DNA from: Paenibacillus athensensis
Lineage (GTDB): Bacteria > Bacillota > Bacilli > Paenibacillales > NBRC-103111
Assembly: GCF_004514475.2 (NCBI RefSeq)
Contig: NZ_MYFO02000004.1
Span: forward strand, 434,001 to 498,000
Reading direction: 5' to 3'
DNA: 64,000 nucleotides
The notes beneath the pieces are model-generated. The model was given only the letters and a program-made list of their open reading frames with translations, did not search any database and had not been told where the DNA came from. Of this stretch, positions 45,301-51,907 are shown one piece after another. How positions within the stretch are numbered: position 1 is the first letter of the stretch; every line of letters begins with the position of its first letter. The translations under genes and the position numbers were made by a program.

Positions 45301-45462
45301 TCGCGTAAAGTTTTTTCGGGGTTAAAGGAGTATGTCACGATGATCGATCATAATATGGAAGTCATCCAAAATGGCAATTTTTCTTCTAATCAGATTCGTT
45401 TTTATACTGGAGGAACGATGCTGACAGATGTTTATTACATAGATTCGAGATGCTGCTGGTAA
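42355..45462 (+). CDS. Nuclease-STAND NTPase-repeat protein (Avs-like)
   Basis: Start ATG 42355 with GGAGG 8 nt before it; both lie in the left repeat. 1035 aa. Residues 10-130 resemble an Mrr-like restriction nuclease: Glu near 22, DGNKDAF (D46) and MEAKYS (E67, K69). Residues about 290-560 are a STAND-type P-loop NTPase with GDSGIGKT at 314-321 and RFILMDD at 425-431. The rest (about 620-1035) is helical with TPR-like repeats. This nuclease-NTPase-repeat order is that of Avs antiviral sensors, which cut DNA after recognising a phage protein. Phage target unknown. AT-rich. Confidence 0.8.
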   Translation: MGQFHWGSIKEGFRGFENLAYEYVQKEFENASGWNATPKTRDGNKDAFTIVVGYQPYVGAKEEWWMEAKYSTESEKLSRYKLDATIVSAILHGHVSKIIFVTNISIHSKTMIDIRRALESSTNCKEVTFCTKSTLEYWLSKNSSIYNKYFDDPSGGHFEINDLFILEEIKFYSSIDKHVAFREALQVLYEQNTYSAFFSVFSAEERTVKISIDKRMKSFCKCKAKKLHLKKGENTVHIDIYVKEHFSQNGKFISGVLFLIENDLEVLIRSAVNVFPTNNLPLYIHSQHVIEEDIHHSIKAFMKKPMLRIHSLFGDSGIGKTYLLNKIVQTDQLKERDTLYLSFSSDSFKNRRMLLDLVLFILFPFMSLGTTDREYLTKLMNTGYMNDLLIELFDSKDDPDRLSIAMCKYSPELRLLPNITSMNKRFILMDDLHKLFEFEYRFLTFFLQEISLLKFPIFFLLCGQKTFFMSKEYQELKEFYVLTEHPYELGTADLISSIQDHIQLPSNIDENIINALFLNTFVFFKFIQYIKDSGNTLSSIHEFVFAYKMFQESRVVEQYIIDSFRRVFNQDSSVKEWCDQIYRSSNGLDAGINAEKLPKAIDLLLREQLIRFNYEGRLVPFHDIYADVYKKSFGLSRSNLSIAYPNKYEEMHNKISIHSNMDDLKTTAQQIIQLKNEGKYYSILYILESVFMTDSSKLKDLLGDVLYYKLYFVYAYAMANQSKTVSGRPIFEKIYQETKNNLNFEVMYTCTEAISELVNSKYESLDFQEAEELAEDLEKKIEHLVRFHYLQGHKYQSNSYILAQEVKVLILSEKNDSQAELAYKALNHALIKQGKDNVTIMFRYARTLYVRDVEKALELLKQCLESIELRKNNNPKLKQLITFDYLFLQLIMSNNLSSIQELIEHHEKMKENVFNDFRKGVFALSALFYMHFDIDRGNSYLFSDVTVGRKFRPRQEGFYLQNLSLYEIMTGNKEKALVALEQSRKVFSGLKEYVTMIDHNMEVIQNGNFSSNQIRFYTGGTMLTDVYYIDSRCCW

Positions 45463-45467
45463 TAGTC

Positions 45468-46451
45468 TCAGTATATGGTTGTGCTTTTCAAGTGGGGTTG
45501 GATGTGCTGACGCAATTTTTCTGCCGTAGCATATTCTAAATATTCTTCGAATTCGATTAATTCCTTAATGCGACTAAAAGAGTACCGCATATACGATTTT
45601 CTTTCTTCTTCATTGTGAACGTATTCAAACATTTGCCGAATAATCAAGTTGTAAAACTGCTCGCCAAATTTATAATAATTAAATTGATAGCGTTCATAGA
45701 GGTGATTTTCTTTCAAATACTTTCGAATTTGTAAAAACACTTCATAAAAATCATCAATGTGTTTTTGTGAGAATGATTGCACAATGGATCCAATTCGTTT
45801 GTAATGGTGATAGTACGTAGATGGAATACAGATCACTTTTTTTGCATTTAACATCATTTTAAATGAAAACAATAAGTCTTCATAATATACGTGTTCTAAA
45901 AAAAACAAGTTATGTTGTAAAATAAATTCTCTTTTATATATTTTATTTACAGAAGATGGGACGATATGAATGCCGTAGTCGTATTGTTTCGTCATGATTT
46001 TAAAAGCGGTTTCTCCATTTAAGGGGATAAGCGAATCATATTTACATTTATATACTTTTTCTTGCAGCTCAACATCATAGTTTCGAACAAGTCCACACGT
46101 ACCTACGTCTGCTGATTCTTGTTCCATAAAATTGACGGCAGTCTCGTAAAAATTCAAGTCCAGCCAGTCATCGCTATCACAAAAACCTATATATGTACCA
46201 GTAGACAACGATAATCCCTTATTTCTTGCGCCTCCCGGACCTTTCTTCGAATCAAGCCGAATGAACTGAACTCTCTCATCCGTATAATATTTTTCAAGTA
46301 TAGTTCTAGGGTCGTTGATTGAGCAATCGTCAACTACAATTATTTCCGTTTGCTTTATCGTTTGATGTACCAAAGAATCCAAGCATTTTTCGAGATGCTT
46401 TTCAGTATCGCTTACGATCACTATAATGCTTACTTTAACTTCTTGCCCCAT
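45468..46451 (-). CDS. Family 2 glycosyltransferase
   Basis: 327 aa from the ATG at 46451, which lies in the right repeat together with its GGAGG site. GT-A fold with VSIIVIV, VVDDCS (nucleotide binding), GPGGARNKGL and the DxD in CDSDDW (92-94). C-terminal half is helical, as in enzymes that decorate teichoic acids or polysaccharides. It should transfer a sugar to a surface polymer at the cytoplasmic membrane. In the present orientation it stands 40 nt behind the recombinase stop on the same strand, so it could be co-transcribed with it. Confidence 0.9.
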   Translation of the reverse strand: MGQEVKVSIIVIVSDTEKHLEKCLDSLVHQTIKQTEIIVVDDCSINDPRTILEKYYTDERVQFIRLDSKKGPGGARNKGLSLSTGTYIGFCDSDDWLDLNFYETAVNFMEQESADVGTCGLVRNYDVELQEKVYKCKYDSLIPLNGETAFKIMTKQYDYGIHIVPSSVNKIYKREFILQHNLFFLEHVYYEDLLFSFKMMLNAKKVICIPSTYYHHYKRIGSIVQSFSQKHIDDFYEVFLQIRKYLKENHLYERYQFNYYKFGEQFYNLIIRQMFEYVHNEEERKSYMRYSFSRIKELIEFEEYLEYATAEKLRQHIQPHLKSTTIY

Positions 46452-46486
46452 GCGCAAAACCTCCAAATAATTCATAGTTATTAGGA
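46443..46486 (-). repeat. Right 44-bp inverted repeat with start signals
   Basis: Perfect inverted copy of 42320-42363. On the minus strand it supplies the GGAGG and Met-Gly-Gln start of the glycosyltransferase. Confidence 0.95.
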
Positions 46487-46490
46487 GGTT

Positions 46491-47429
46491 TCAAAGCTTC
46501 AAATGATTACGAGGATTAAATCGATTGAGTACTTCCTTTTTCCTTTCCACGGATACTTCGGTATAGATTTGCGTGGTGCTTACGCTGGAATGGCCGAGAA
46601 TTTCCTGAACGGCACGCAGGTCTGCGCCGTTATTCAACAAATGCGTAGCGAAGCTGTGCCGCAAAAAGTGGGGGGTGGAATTTTTGCTGATATTCGATAG
46701 ATCCCTGTACGTTGCGTAAATGTCTTCAATTGAATAAATCGAAAGTCGTTCGCCATATTTATTGATAAAAAGCGCATTTGTTTTGGGCTGTAGATGGGGG
46801 CGTACCCGCAGCCACATCTGTATTTTCTCAACAACTTCATTGCTTGAAATATAAAGGATGCGTTCTTTCCTGCCCTTCCCCAAAATGACGATGGTTCTCT
46901 CTGTCAAATCCATATTCTCCAGATCGATGCCCACCAGCTCTCCGATTCGAATGCCAATCACGTAGAGCAGCTCGATAATCGCATTATTGCGAATACAAAT
47001 CCATTTCCGGAACGAGGTGCGTAATCGTTTCATCTGTTCTTGTGGAGAGTTGAGCAGCTTTTCGACTTCGAGAACCGAAAGCACTTTCGGTATTCGCTTG
47101 GATTGCTTGAACTTTTTGCCGAATTCCGATAACGGTGAGGCGGTCAGTTCTTGCTTGTGGACCAGGAAATTAAAAAAAGCTTTGATTGAAATATATTTTC
47201 GTTTGATGGTGGTGTCTTTTAAGTTGTAGGTGAGCGACAATTCCTCCAGATATAATTGCAGATTTTCCATCGTGATGCTGGGAAGGGCACGTGCCTGGTA
47301 CCAGGCGAGCACGCCGTTCAAATCGGAGCGATAGGCTTGAATCGATTTTAAAGAAAGATTGCGTTCCAGGTTTAAAAAGACTTCGTATTGCTTCATGCAG
47401 TTGGCGAATATCGTGACGGCAAGTTCCAT
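46491..47429 (-). CDS. XerC/XerD-like tyrosine recombinase, probable invertase
   Basis: 312 aa with a SAM-like N-terminal core-binding domain and a complete catalytic domain: R161 (GIRIGEL), K185 (GKGRKE), H254 and R257 (HFLRH), H280 (LGHSS) and the nucleophile Y289 (QIYTEV). AGGAGG lies 6 nt before the start. A good promoter (TTGCAA, 16 bp, TATAAT) is at 47475-47502. The gene ends 4 bp from the right repeat, as expected for a dedicated invertase. Host XerC/D proteins are similar in sequence, but this genomic setting argues for a local role. Confidence 0.9.
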   Translation of the reverse strand: MELAVTIFANCMKQYEVFLNLERNLSLKSIQAYRSDLNGVLAWYQARALPSITMENLQLYLEELSLTYNLKDTTIKRKYISIKAFFNFLVHKQELTASPLSEFGKKFKQSKRIPKVLSVLEVEKLLNSPQEQMKRLRTSFRKWICIRNNAIIELLYVIGIRIGELVGIDLENMDLTERTIVILGKGRKERILYISSNEVVEKIQMWLRVRPHLQPKTNALFINKYGERLSIYSIEDIYATYRDLSNISKNSTPHFLRHSFATHLLNNGADLRAVQEILGHSSVSTTQIYTEVSVERKKEVLNRFNPRNHLKL

Positions 47430-47474
47430 GTGGCCTCCTGATATATAGGAAAGTAGTAGAATACTAAGACATTC

Positions 47475-47502
47475 ATTATACTGGACATGTTACTTTTGCA
47501 AA
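47475..47502 (-). promoter_or_regulatory. Promoter of the recombinase gene
   Basis: On the minus strand TTGCAA (47502-47497), 16 bp, TATAAT (47480-47475), 45 nt before the start codon. The rest of the 345-nt gap to the lacI-type gene contains only an extended -10 (TGCTATAAT at 47681-47689) for that gene. Confidence 0.7.
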
Positions 47503-47774
47503 ACCTTCACTCTCTGTCAGTTTGCGGACGAGGGCTGCCCGCGGCATAACGGTCTGGCGGTGTCCATTTTTTCGTCCAACGATTGAGGCAAGCATGACGC
47601 GTCGTATGAGGATAGCTGCGCTGTGTCGCATCTTTTTACGAATCTTCTAGTAAATTTACAAAAAAAAGCGATGATTTCTATGCTATAATTCGGTTAATCA
47701 AGCAAGCCGTCGCTCATGATAGTATCGGAGCGGATCGGTTGCCGAATTCCATTTTTCAGGGAGCGCGTTGACTT

Positions 47775-48746
47775 ATGCCAGGATTAAAGGAAATTGCCGA
47801 ATTGGCGGGTGTTTCGGTTTCTACGGTGTCTAATGTGCTGAACGAGCGTAGCAATGTCGGTCCGGATACAAAAGATAAAATTCTAAAGATTTGTGCAGAG
47901 GTGGGCTACTTGCCGAATACGCTGCGCAAGAAGGCTAAGATGTCGCACTCAAAGACAGTCATGTTTATTTTCAGCGATTTCGATCGTCATTTTTACTTGA
48001 AGATTATTAACGGTATCAGCGATTGCCTGACGGAAAACGGTTATGATTTCATGATTTGCACGAACAAATCGAGCATTCATTTTATCGAAAACCGCTTGGC
48101 CTGCGGCATTATCAGTCTGGATAGCTCGATGACGGACGAGGACCTGCTGGCGATTGCCAAGCCGGATTTGCCAGTCGTACTGATGGACCGGATTATCGAT
48201 CATCCGCGCGGATTCACGAAAAGCGTTATTGTCGACAATTACCCCATCATGTGCGAGATGGTTCAACAGCTTGTGAACAAAGGATTTCGTCGTTTCGGTT
48301 TTATGGGAGGCGTTGAGCATACGCTGGATACACAAGAGCGGTTTGCCGGATTGGAGGATACGCTCGCTCTCCATGATATTGTTTTTGACCGCAAATATTA
48401 TTTTCATGGGAATTATCGCGAGGAAAGCGGCTATCAGGCCGCAAAAATCATGATTCTGGGCAACGATTTGCCGGAGGTGCTCGTCTGCGCCAACGATAAT
48501 ATGGCGATCGGGGCGATTCGTGCGTTTGCCGAGCATCGCCTGCGCGTCCCGGAGGACATCTCCGTCGTCGGCTTTGACGACAGCGCCGCTGCTGCGGCTG
48601 CCGGGTTGACGACCATTTCCGTACCGCGATACGAGAGCGGTTATTTGGCGGCCAAGAAGCTGATCGAAATGACGGAAGGTTCAGCGAGCAAGGAAGCGTT
48701 CAAGCTGAGCGCTGCCATTTGCTGGAGACAATCGGTGCGTGGCTGA
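47775..48746 (+). CDS. LacI-family transcriptional regulator
   Basis: 323 aa. N-terminal LacI helix-turn-helix (LKEIAELAGVSVSTVSNVLN) and hinge helix, then a periplasmic-binding-protein-like sensor domain with FRRFGFMGG, ANDNMAIGAIRAF and ISVVGFDDS. It should bind an operator as a dimer and respond to a small sugar-like effector. The nearest candidate targets are not adjacent: the next gene is a convergent MFS exporter. An extended -10 precedes it. Confidence 0.9.
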   Translation: MPGLKEIAELAGVSVSTVSNVLNERSNVGPDTKDKILKICAEVGYLPNTLRKKAKMSHSKTVMFIFSDFDRHFYLKIINGISDCLTENGYDFMICTNKSSIHFIENRLACGIISLDSSMTDEDLLAIAKPDLPVVLMDRIIDHPRGFTKSVIVDNYPIMCEMVQQLVNKGFRRFGFMGGVEHTLDTQERFAGLEDTLALHDIVFDRKYYFHGNYREESGYQAAKIMILGNDLPEVLVCANDNMAIGAIRAFAEHRLRVPEDISVVGFDDSAAAAAAGLTTISVPRYESGYLAAKKLIEMTEGSASKEAFKLSAAICWRQSVRG

Positions 48747-48765
48747 AGGTACCCTCTTGGATTTC

Positions 48766-48844
48766 AAAAAGGACTTCATTTCTTCCTCCGGTTTCAGCCG
48801 TTTTGGCGCACATCCGGGAGGCAAGAAATCCGAAGTCCTTTTTG
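48766..48844 (+). terminator. Long stem-loop terminator after the LacI gene
   Basis: Arms AAAAAGGACTTC and GAAGTCCTTTTT with inner ATTTCTT/AAGAAAT and CCTCCGG/CCGGGAGG pairings, followed by TTTTTG. Confidence 0.8.
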
Positions 48845-48849
48845 TCAGG

Positions 48850-48895
48850 CAAAAAAGCAAACAAGCCTGCGCCGAGGAGAATCAGCGCAGGCTTG
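48850..48895 (-). terminator. Terminator of the MFS gene (minus strand)
   Basis: CAAGCCTGCGC/GCGCAGGCTTG stem of 11 bp, followed on the minus strand by TTTGCTTTTTTGC. Confidence 0.85.
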
Positions 48896-48971
48896 CAGCG
48901 AAGGCGGAAATGATTGGAGAGTAAGACGGATTTGGCAGGGACTGTGCCAAGCGAGTTTGCTCAAACCGGCT

Positions 48972-50183
48972 TTACTGCCGACCCATCAGCCGCGAATCTT
49001 TGGGCAGCAGGAAGGCGCAGACGCCAAGCAGCGGCAGGAACGCGCACAGCCGGATCATCAGACTGACGCCTGTATGGTCGATCAGCCAGCCGAGCGCTAC
49101 CGAGCCGAGTCCGGCCAGCCCGAAGGCCAGGCCAAAGAACAGACCGGCGATCATGCCGACGCGCCCTGGCAGCATCTCTTGGGCATAGACGATAATTACG
49201 GAGAAGCCCGACATCAGGATCATGCCAATCGCCAGACACAGCAGGACGGCAGTCGCCGGACCGGCGTAAGGCAGCAGCAGCGAAAACGGCGCGGTGCCGG
49301 CGATGGAGAACCAGATGATCGTCTTGCGCCCGAATTTGTCGGCGAGCGGACCGCCGAGCAAGGTACCGACCATGCCGGCGAATTGCAGCGCAAATAAGGC
49401 GAGCTGGGCGCGGGACAGCGGTAACCCGTATTTGTCCATGAAATAAAACGAGTAGTAGCCGGTCATGCTGGTCAAATACACAAATTTGGAGAACAGCAGC
49501 ACGATCAAAATACTGACGACAAATCCGGTATATCCCCGCGAAAAGCCGGAGCCCGCGCTTACGGCAGCGCTGCGCGTCTGGGACTCGGCCCGGCGCGTCC
49601 GCGCACCGTACCAGCGGCTGACATAGGCTTGCACGGCGATGCCGACCACGGCCAGCAGGGTCAGCCAGAGAAAGCCGCTTTGCCCGCGTGGCAGGATCAG
49701 GAAGGCGACCAGCAGCGGGGACAATGTCTGCCCGAAGTTGCCGCCGACCTGAAAGATCGACTGTGCGAGTCCACGGCCCGAGCCGGCGGCCATGTGGGCG
49801 ACGCGCGATGATTCGGGGTGCAGCACGGACGAGCCGATGCCGACGAGCGCCGCCGATACGATCAGGGCAAAGAGTCCGGGCGAAAGCGCCAGGCCGATCA
49901 TGCCGAGCAGCGTAAACACCATGCCGAGCGGCAGCAGCAGCGGCATCGGGCGCCGATCGGAATAGTGACCGATCAGCGGCTGCAGCACGGAAGCGGTCAC
50001 GTTGAGCGTAAAGGCGATCCAGCCGATCTGCGCAAAGCTCAGGTGCATGGATTCGCGGAAGATGGGGAAGGCCGCCGGGACGACGTTTTGCATTGCATCG
50101 TTGAGCAAATGCGCGAAGCTGACCCCGAGCAGCATAACGGTAGCTGCCGAGGCCGGATTTTTGACTGCGGCGGTTGTGTTCAT
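48972..50183 (-). CDS. Fsr-type MFS exporter (fosmidomycin-resistance family)
   Basis: 403 aa with about 12 membrane segments. It shares the Fsr pattern: SFAHLLNDAMQNVV in the first segment, SVLQPLIGHYSDRRPMP, ALVGIGSSVLHPESSRVA and GLAQSIFQVGGNFGQTLSPL. Fsr-type pumps export fosmidomycin and related compounds using the proton gradient; natural substrates are mostly unknown. GC-rich codon use like the downstream core genes. A strong terminator follows it. Confidence 0.88.
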   Translation of the reverse strand: MNTTAAVKNPASAATVMLLGVSFAHLLNDAMQNVVPAAFPIFRESMHLSFAQIGWIAFTLNVTASVLQPLIGHYSDRRPMPLLLPLGMVFTLLGMIGLALSPGLFALIVSAALVGIGSSVLHPESSRVAHMAAGSGRGLAQSIFQVGGNFGQTLSPLLVAFLILPRGQSGFLWLTLLAVVGIAVQAYVSRWYGARTRRAESQTRSAAVSAGSGFSRGYTGFVVSILIVLLFSKFVYLTSMTGYYSFYFMDKYGLPLSRAQLALFALQFAGMVGTLLGGPLADKFGRKTIIWFSIAGTAPFSLLLPYAGPATAVLLCLAIGMILMSGFSVIIVYAQEMLPGRVGMIAGLFFGLAFGLAGLGSVALGWLIDHTGVSLMIRLCAFLPLLGVCAFLLPKDSRLMGRQ

Positions 50184-50351
50184 GGGATCACCTCAATGGT
50201 TTTCCCCAGTTTACAGTATCCGCTGCATCGTGTCTTCGTGATTGTTGCTGAGATGAGGGAGCACTATTGGCGAGAGGCAGCAGCAGTGGGGCAGCGGCAC
50301 AAGCTGCGTTATGCTGGTTTGGGCTTCGAAGACGGGACGTGCGCAACGCAA

Positions 50352-50384
50352 AAAAGATCAGCTCCGCAGCGGAGATGATCTTTG
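50352..50384 (-). terminator. Terminator of the DoxX gene (minus strand)
   Basis: AAAGATCATCTCCGC-type stem with a complementary GCGGAGCTGATCTTT arm, followed on the minus strand by TTTTTTGC. Confidence 0.8.
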
Positions 50385-50398
50385 GTTCAAAGTACGGC

Positions 50399-50797
50399 TC
50401 AGTAGCCGCTTCGCGAAGCAAGCCTGCGGCTTGGCGGACGCAGCGCCCACGAGGCCATAACAAGCACGAGGAACAATAGCGGCTGGGAGGCCAGTGCCAG
50501 ACCGTCGCTGTTCAGCAGATGGGACAGCGTCGCTCCGCTTAATTCAAAGAAAAAGCCGGCGTAGGCCCATTCTTTGAGACGCGGGAAACGGGGAACGAGG
50601 ATGGCGATGACGGCGAGCAGCTTCCAGATGCCGAGAATCGTCAGCAAATATTCGGGATAGCCGAGCTGGGCTAGCGTATCGATTTGTTCCTGTTTGTGCA
50701 GCACGAACAAGCTACCGCCGATGACGAAGCTGGTCGGGCCGAGGATCGTCGTAACCCAGTAGGCGATGGTTTTGATTTTGGACGGTTGATGGGACAT
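50399..50797 (-). CDS. DoxX-family membrane protein
   Basis: 132 aa from ATG 50797, which has a GAGAGGAATG site; an upstream ATG at 50845 lacks one. Four membrane segments, with the DoxX-like pattern SFVIGGSLFVLHKQEQ, GYPEYLLTILGIWKLLAVIAI and PRLKEWAYAGFFFELSGA. Members of this broad family are linked to redox and quinone-related processes but the function here is unknown. Confidence 0.8.
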   Translation of the reverse strand: MSHQPSKIKTIAYWVTTILGPTSFVIGGSLFVLHKQEQIDTLAQLGYPEYLLTILGIWKLLAVIAILVPRFPRLKEWAYAGFFFELSGATLSHLLNSDGLALASQPLLFLVLVMASWALRPPSRRLASRSGY

Positions 50798-50975
50798 GTG
50801 TTCATTCCTCTCGCGATGAAGTTGGCTTGCGCCGATGGGTTTCATTATAACATATCTCCTCTGCGAGACTTCTTATCGATTGCTGTTTACTTTGCGAAAA
50901 TTAGTTGGCCGGTTTCGATTACAAATGATTGATTTTAGGGTAGAATGGGAAGAGCAAGGGAATGGGAGTGGAACG

Positions 50976-51455
50976 ATGGCAAAAGAAGAAATGATTTTGA
51001 CGCCGGAAGGCTTGGCGAAAATCGAAGAGGAGCTGCGCGATCTCAAGACAGTCAAGCGCAAGGAGCTCGCTGAGCGGCTGAAGGTCGCCATCAGCTACGG
51101 CGATTTGAAGGAGAACAGCGAATACCATTCGGCGAAAGAGGATCAGGCGTTTTTGGAGACGCGGATTTTGACGCTGGAGCGGATGCTCAAGACAGCCAAA
51201 GTCGTCGACGCTGGCGAGCTGAGCTTGAACGAGGTGGGAATCGGCTCGACGGTCATTCTGAACGATATCGAATTTGCCGAACGGATCGAATACCAGATAG
51301 TAGGTCCGGCTGAAGCCAATGTCGCCGAAAATCGCTTGTCGTATGAAAGCCCGCTGGGTAAAGAGCTGCTGGGCAAAAAGGTAGGCGACACGATCAACGT
51401 TAACGCGCCGATGGGCGTGCTGCAGTATGAGCTGCTGGAGATCAAACTGGGCTGA
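50976..51455 (+). CDS. greA: Transcription elongation factor GreA/GreB family
   Basis: 159 aa from ATG 50976. The N-terminal coiled coil carries the acidic tip in YGDLKENSEYHSAKEDQ, which reaches into the RNA polymerase secondary channel to trigger cleavage of backtracked RNA. The C-terminal FKBP-like half has IGSTVILND and SPLGKELLGKKVGD. The genome may encode a second Gre factor, so greA is a family name here. Terminator directly downstream. Confidence 0.92.
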   Translation: MAKEEMILTPEGLAKIEEELRDLKTVKRKELAERLKVAISYGDLKENSEYHSAKEDQAFLETRILTLERMLKTAKVVDAGELSLNEVGIGSTVILNDIEFAERIEYQIVGPAEANVAENRLSYESPLGKELLGKKVGDTINVNAPMGVLQYELLEIKLG

Positions 51456-51491
51456 CCGGAGCTTCTGGTTGGGCTGTGAACGGATGAAGGA

Positions 51492-51521
51492 ATCTCGCTT
51501 GAACAAAGCGGGATTTTTTTT
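51492..51521 (+). terminator. Terminator of greA
   Basis: ATCTCGCTT/AAGCGGGAT stem with one T-G wobble followed by eight T. Confidence 0.9.
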
Positions 51522-51907
51522 GTTATTCATTTTTGCTTGTTTTTATCATTTATTGACAAAAATAATGAATTATTTTTGCGTTATTTTATATAATGTGCAA
51601 TAAAATGAATATAATGATTTATATTTTGCGCTATGTGCATAACTTTTATTTGTGAATAGATTTCTTTGAAAATGTTCTAATATTGAGATCGATTGGCGCA
51701 AGATCGTTTATTTGTGTTCGAAATCGTTGAATTGTTCAATTGAATTTGGACAGGGCAAGGCGTAATTTGGAAGTACTATCCCCCGCAAGCCGGGAGCGAT
51801 AGAGTAGCCAACGACAGGGACGTTAGGGAGGAGAAGCGGGCCAAGGACGCATCGGCCATGCAAACGGTAGATTAGATCGACTAACCCAGAAATAAGGAGG
51901 CATTTTC
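51522..51907 (+). other. Long 5' leader of the glucanase gene with possible RNA structure
   Basis: The first 250 nt are very AT-rich and probably hold the promoter. From 51781 the sequence turns GC-rich and foldable: CCCGC (51782-51786) can pair with GCGGG (51836-51840) around an inner CCAACG/CGTTAGG hairpin (51808-51827). I cannot match it to a known riboswitch class. AAGGAGG precedes the ATG. Confidence 0.35.

Larger units (their letters stand above)
42320..46486. mobile_element. Putative invertible segment (inverton) with two alternative genes
   Basis: 4167 bp bounded by perfect 44-bp inverted repeats. The two genes inside face each other and leave only 5 bp between stop codons. Both start within a repeat, so inversion exchanges their complete bodies while ribosome-binding site and first codons stay in place. 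A tyrosine recombinase gene ends 4 bp outside the right repeat. Inversion itself has not been observed; the reading is from layout. Confidence 0.85.

Noticed and set aside
46503-47229. Plus-strand frames within the recombinase gene
   Set aside because: Shadows of a gene with a complete catalytic residue set.
48957-50378. Plus-strand frames opposite the Fsr-type exporter
   Set aside because: Antisense shadows with Gln/Arg-rich nonsense; the minus strand shows a complete MFS protein.
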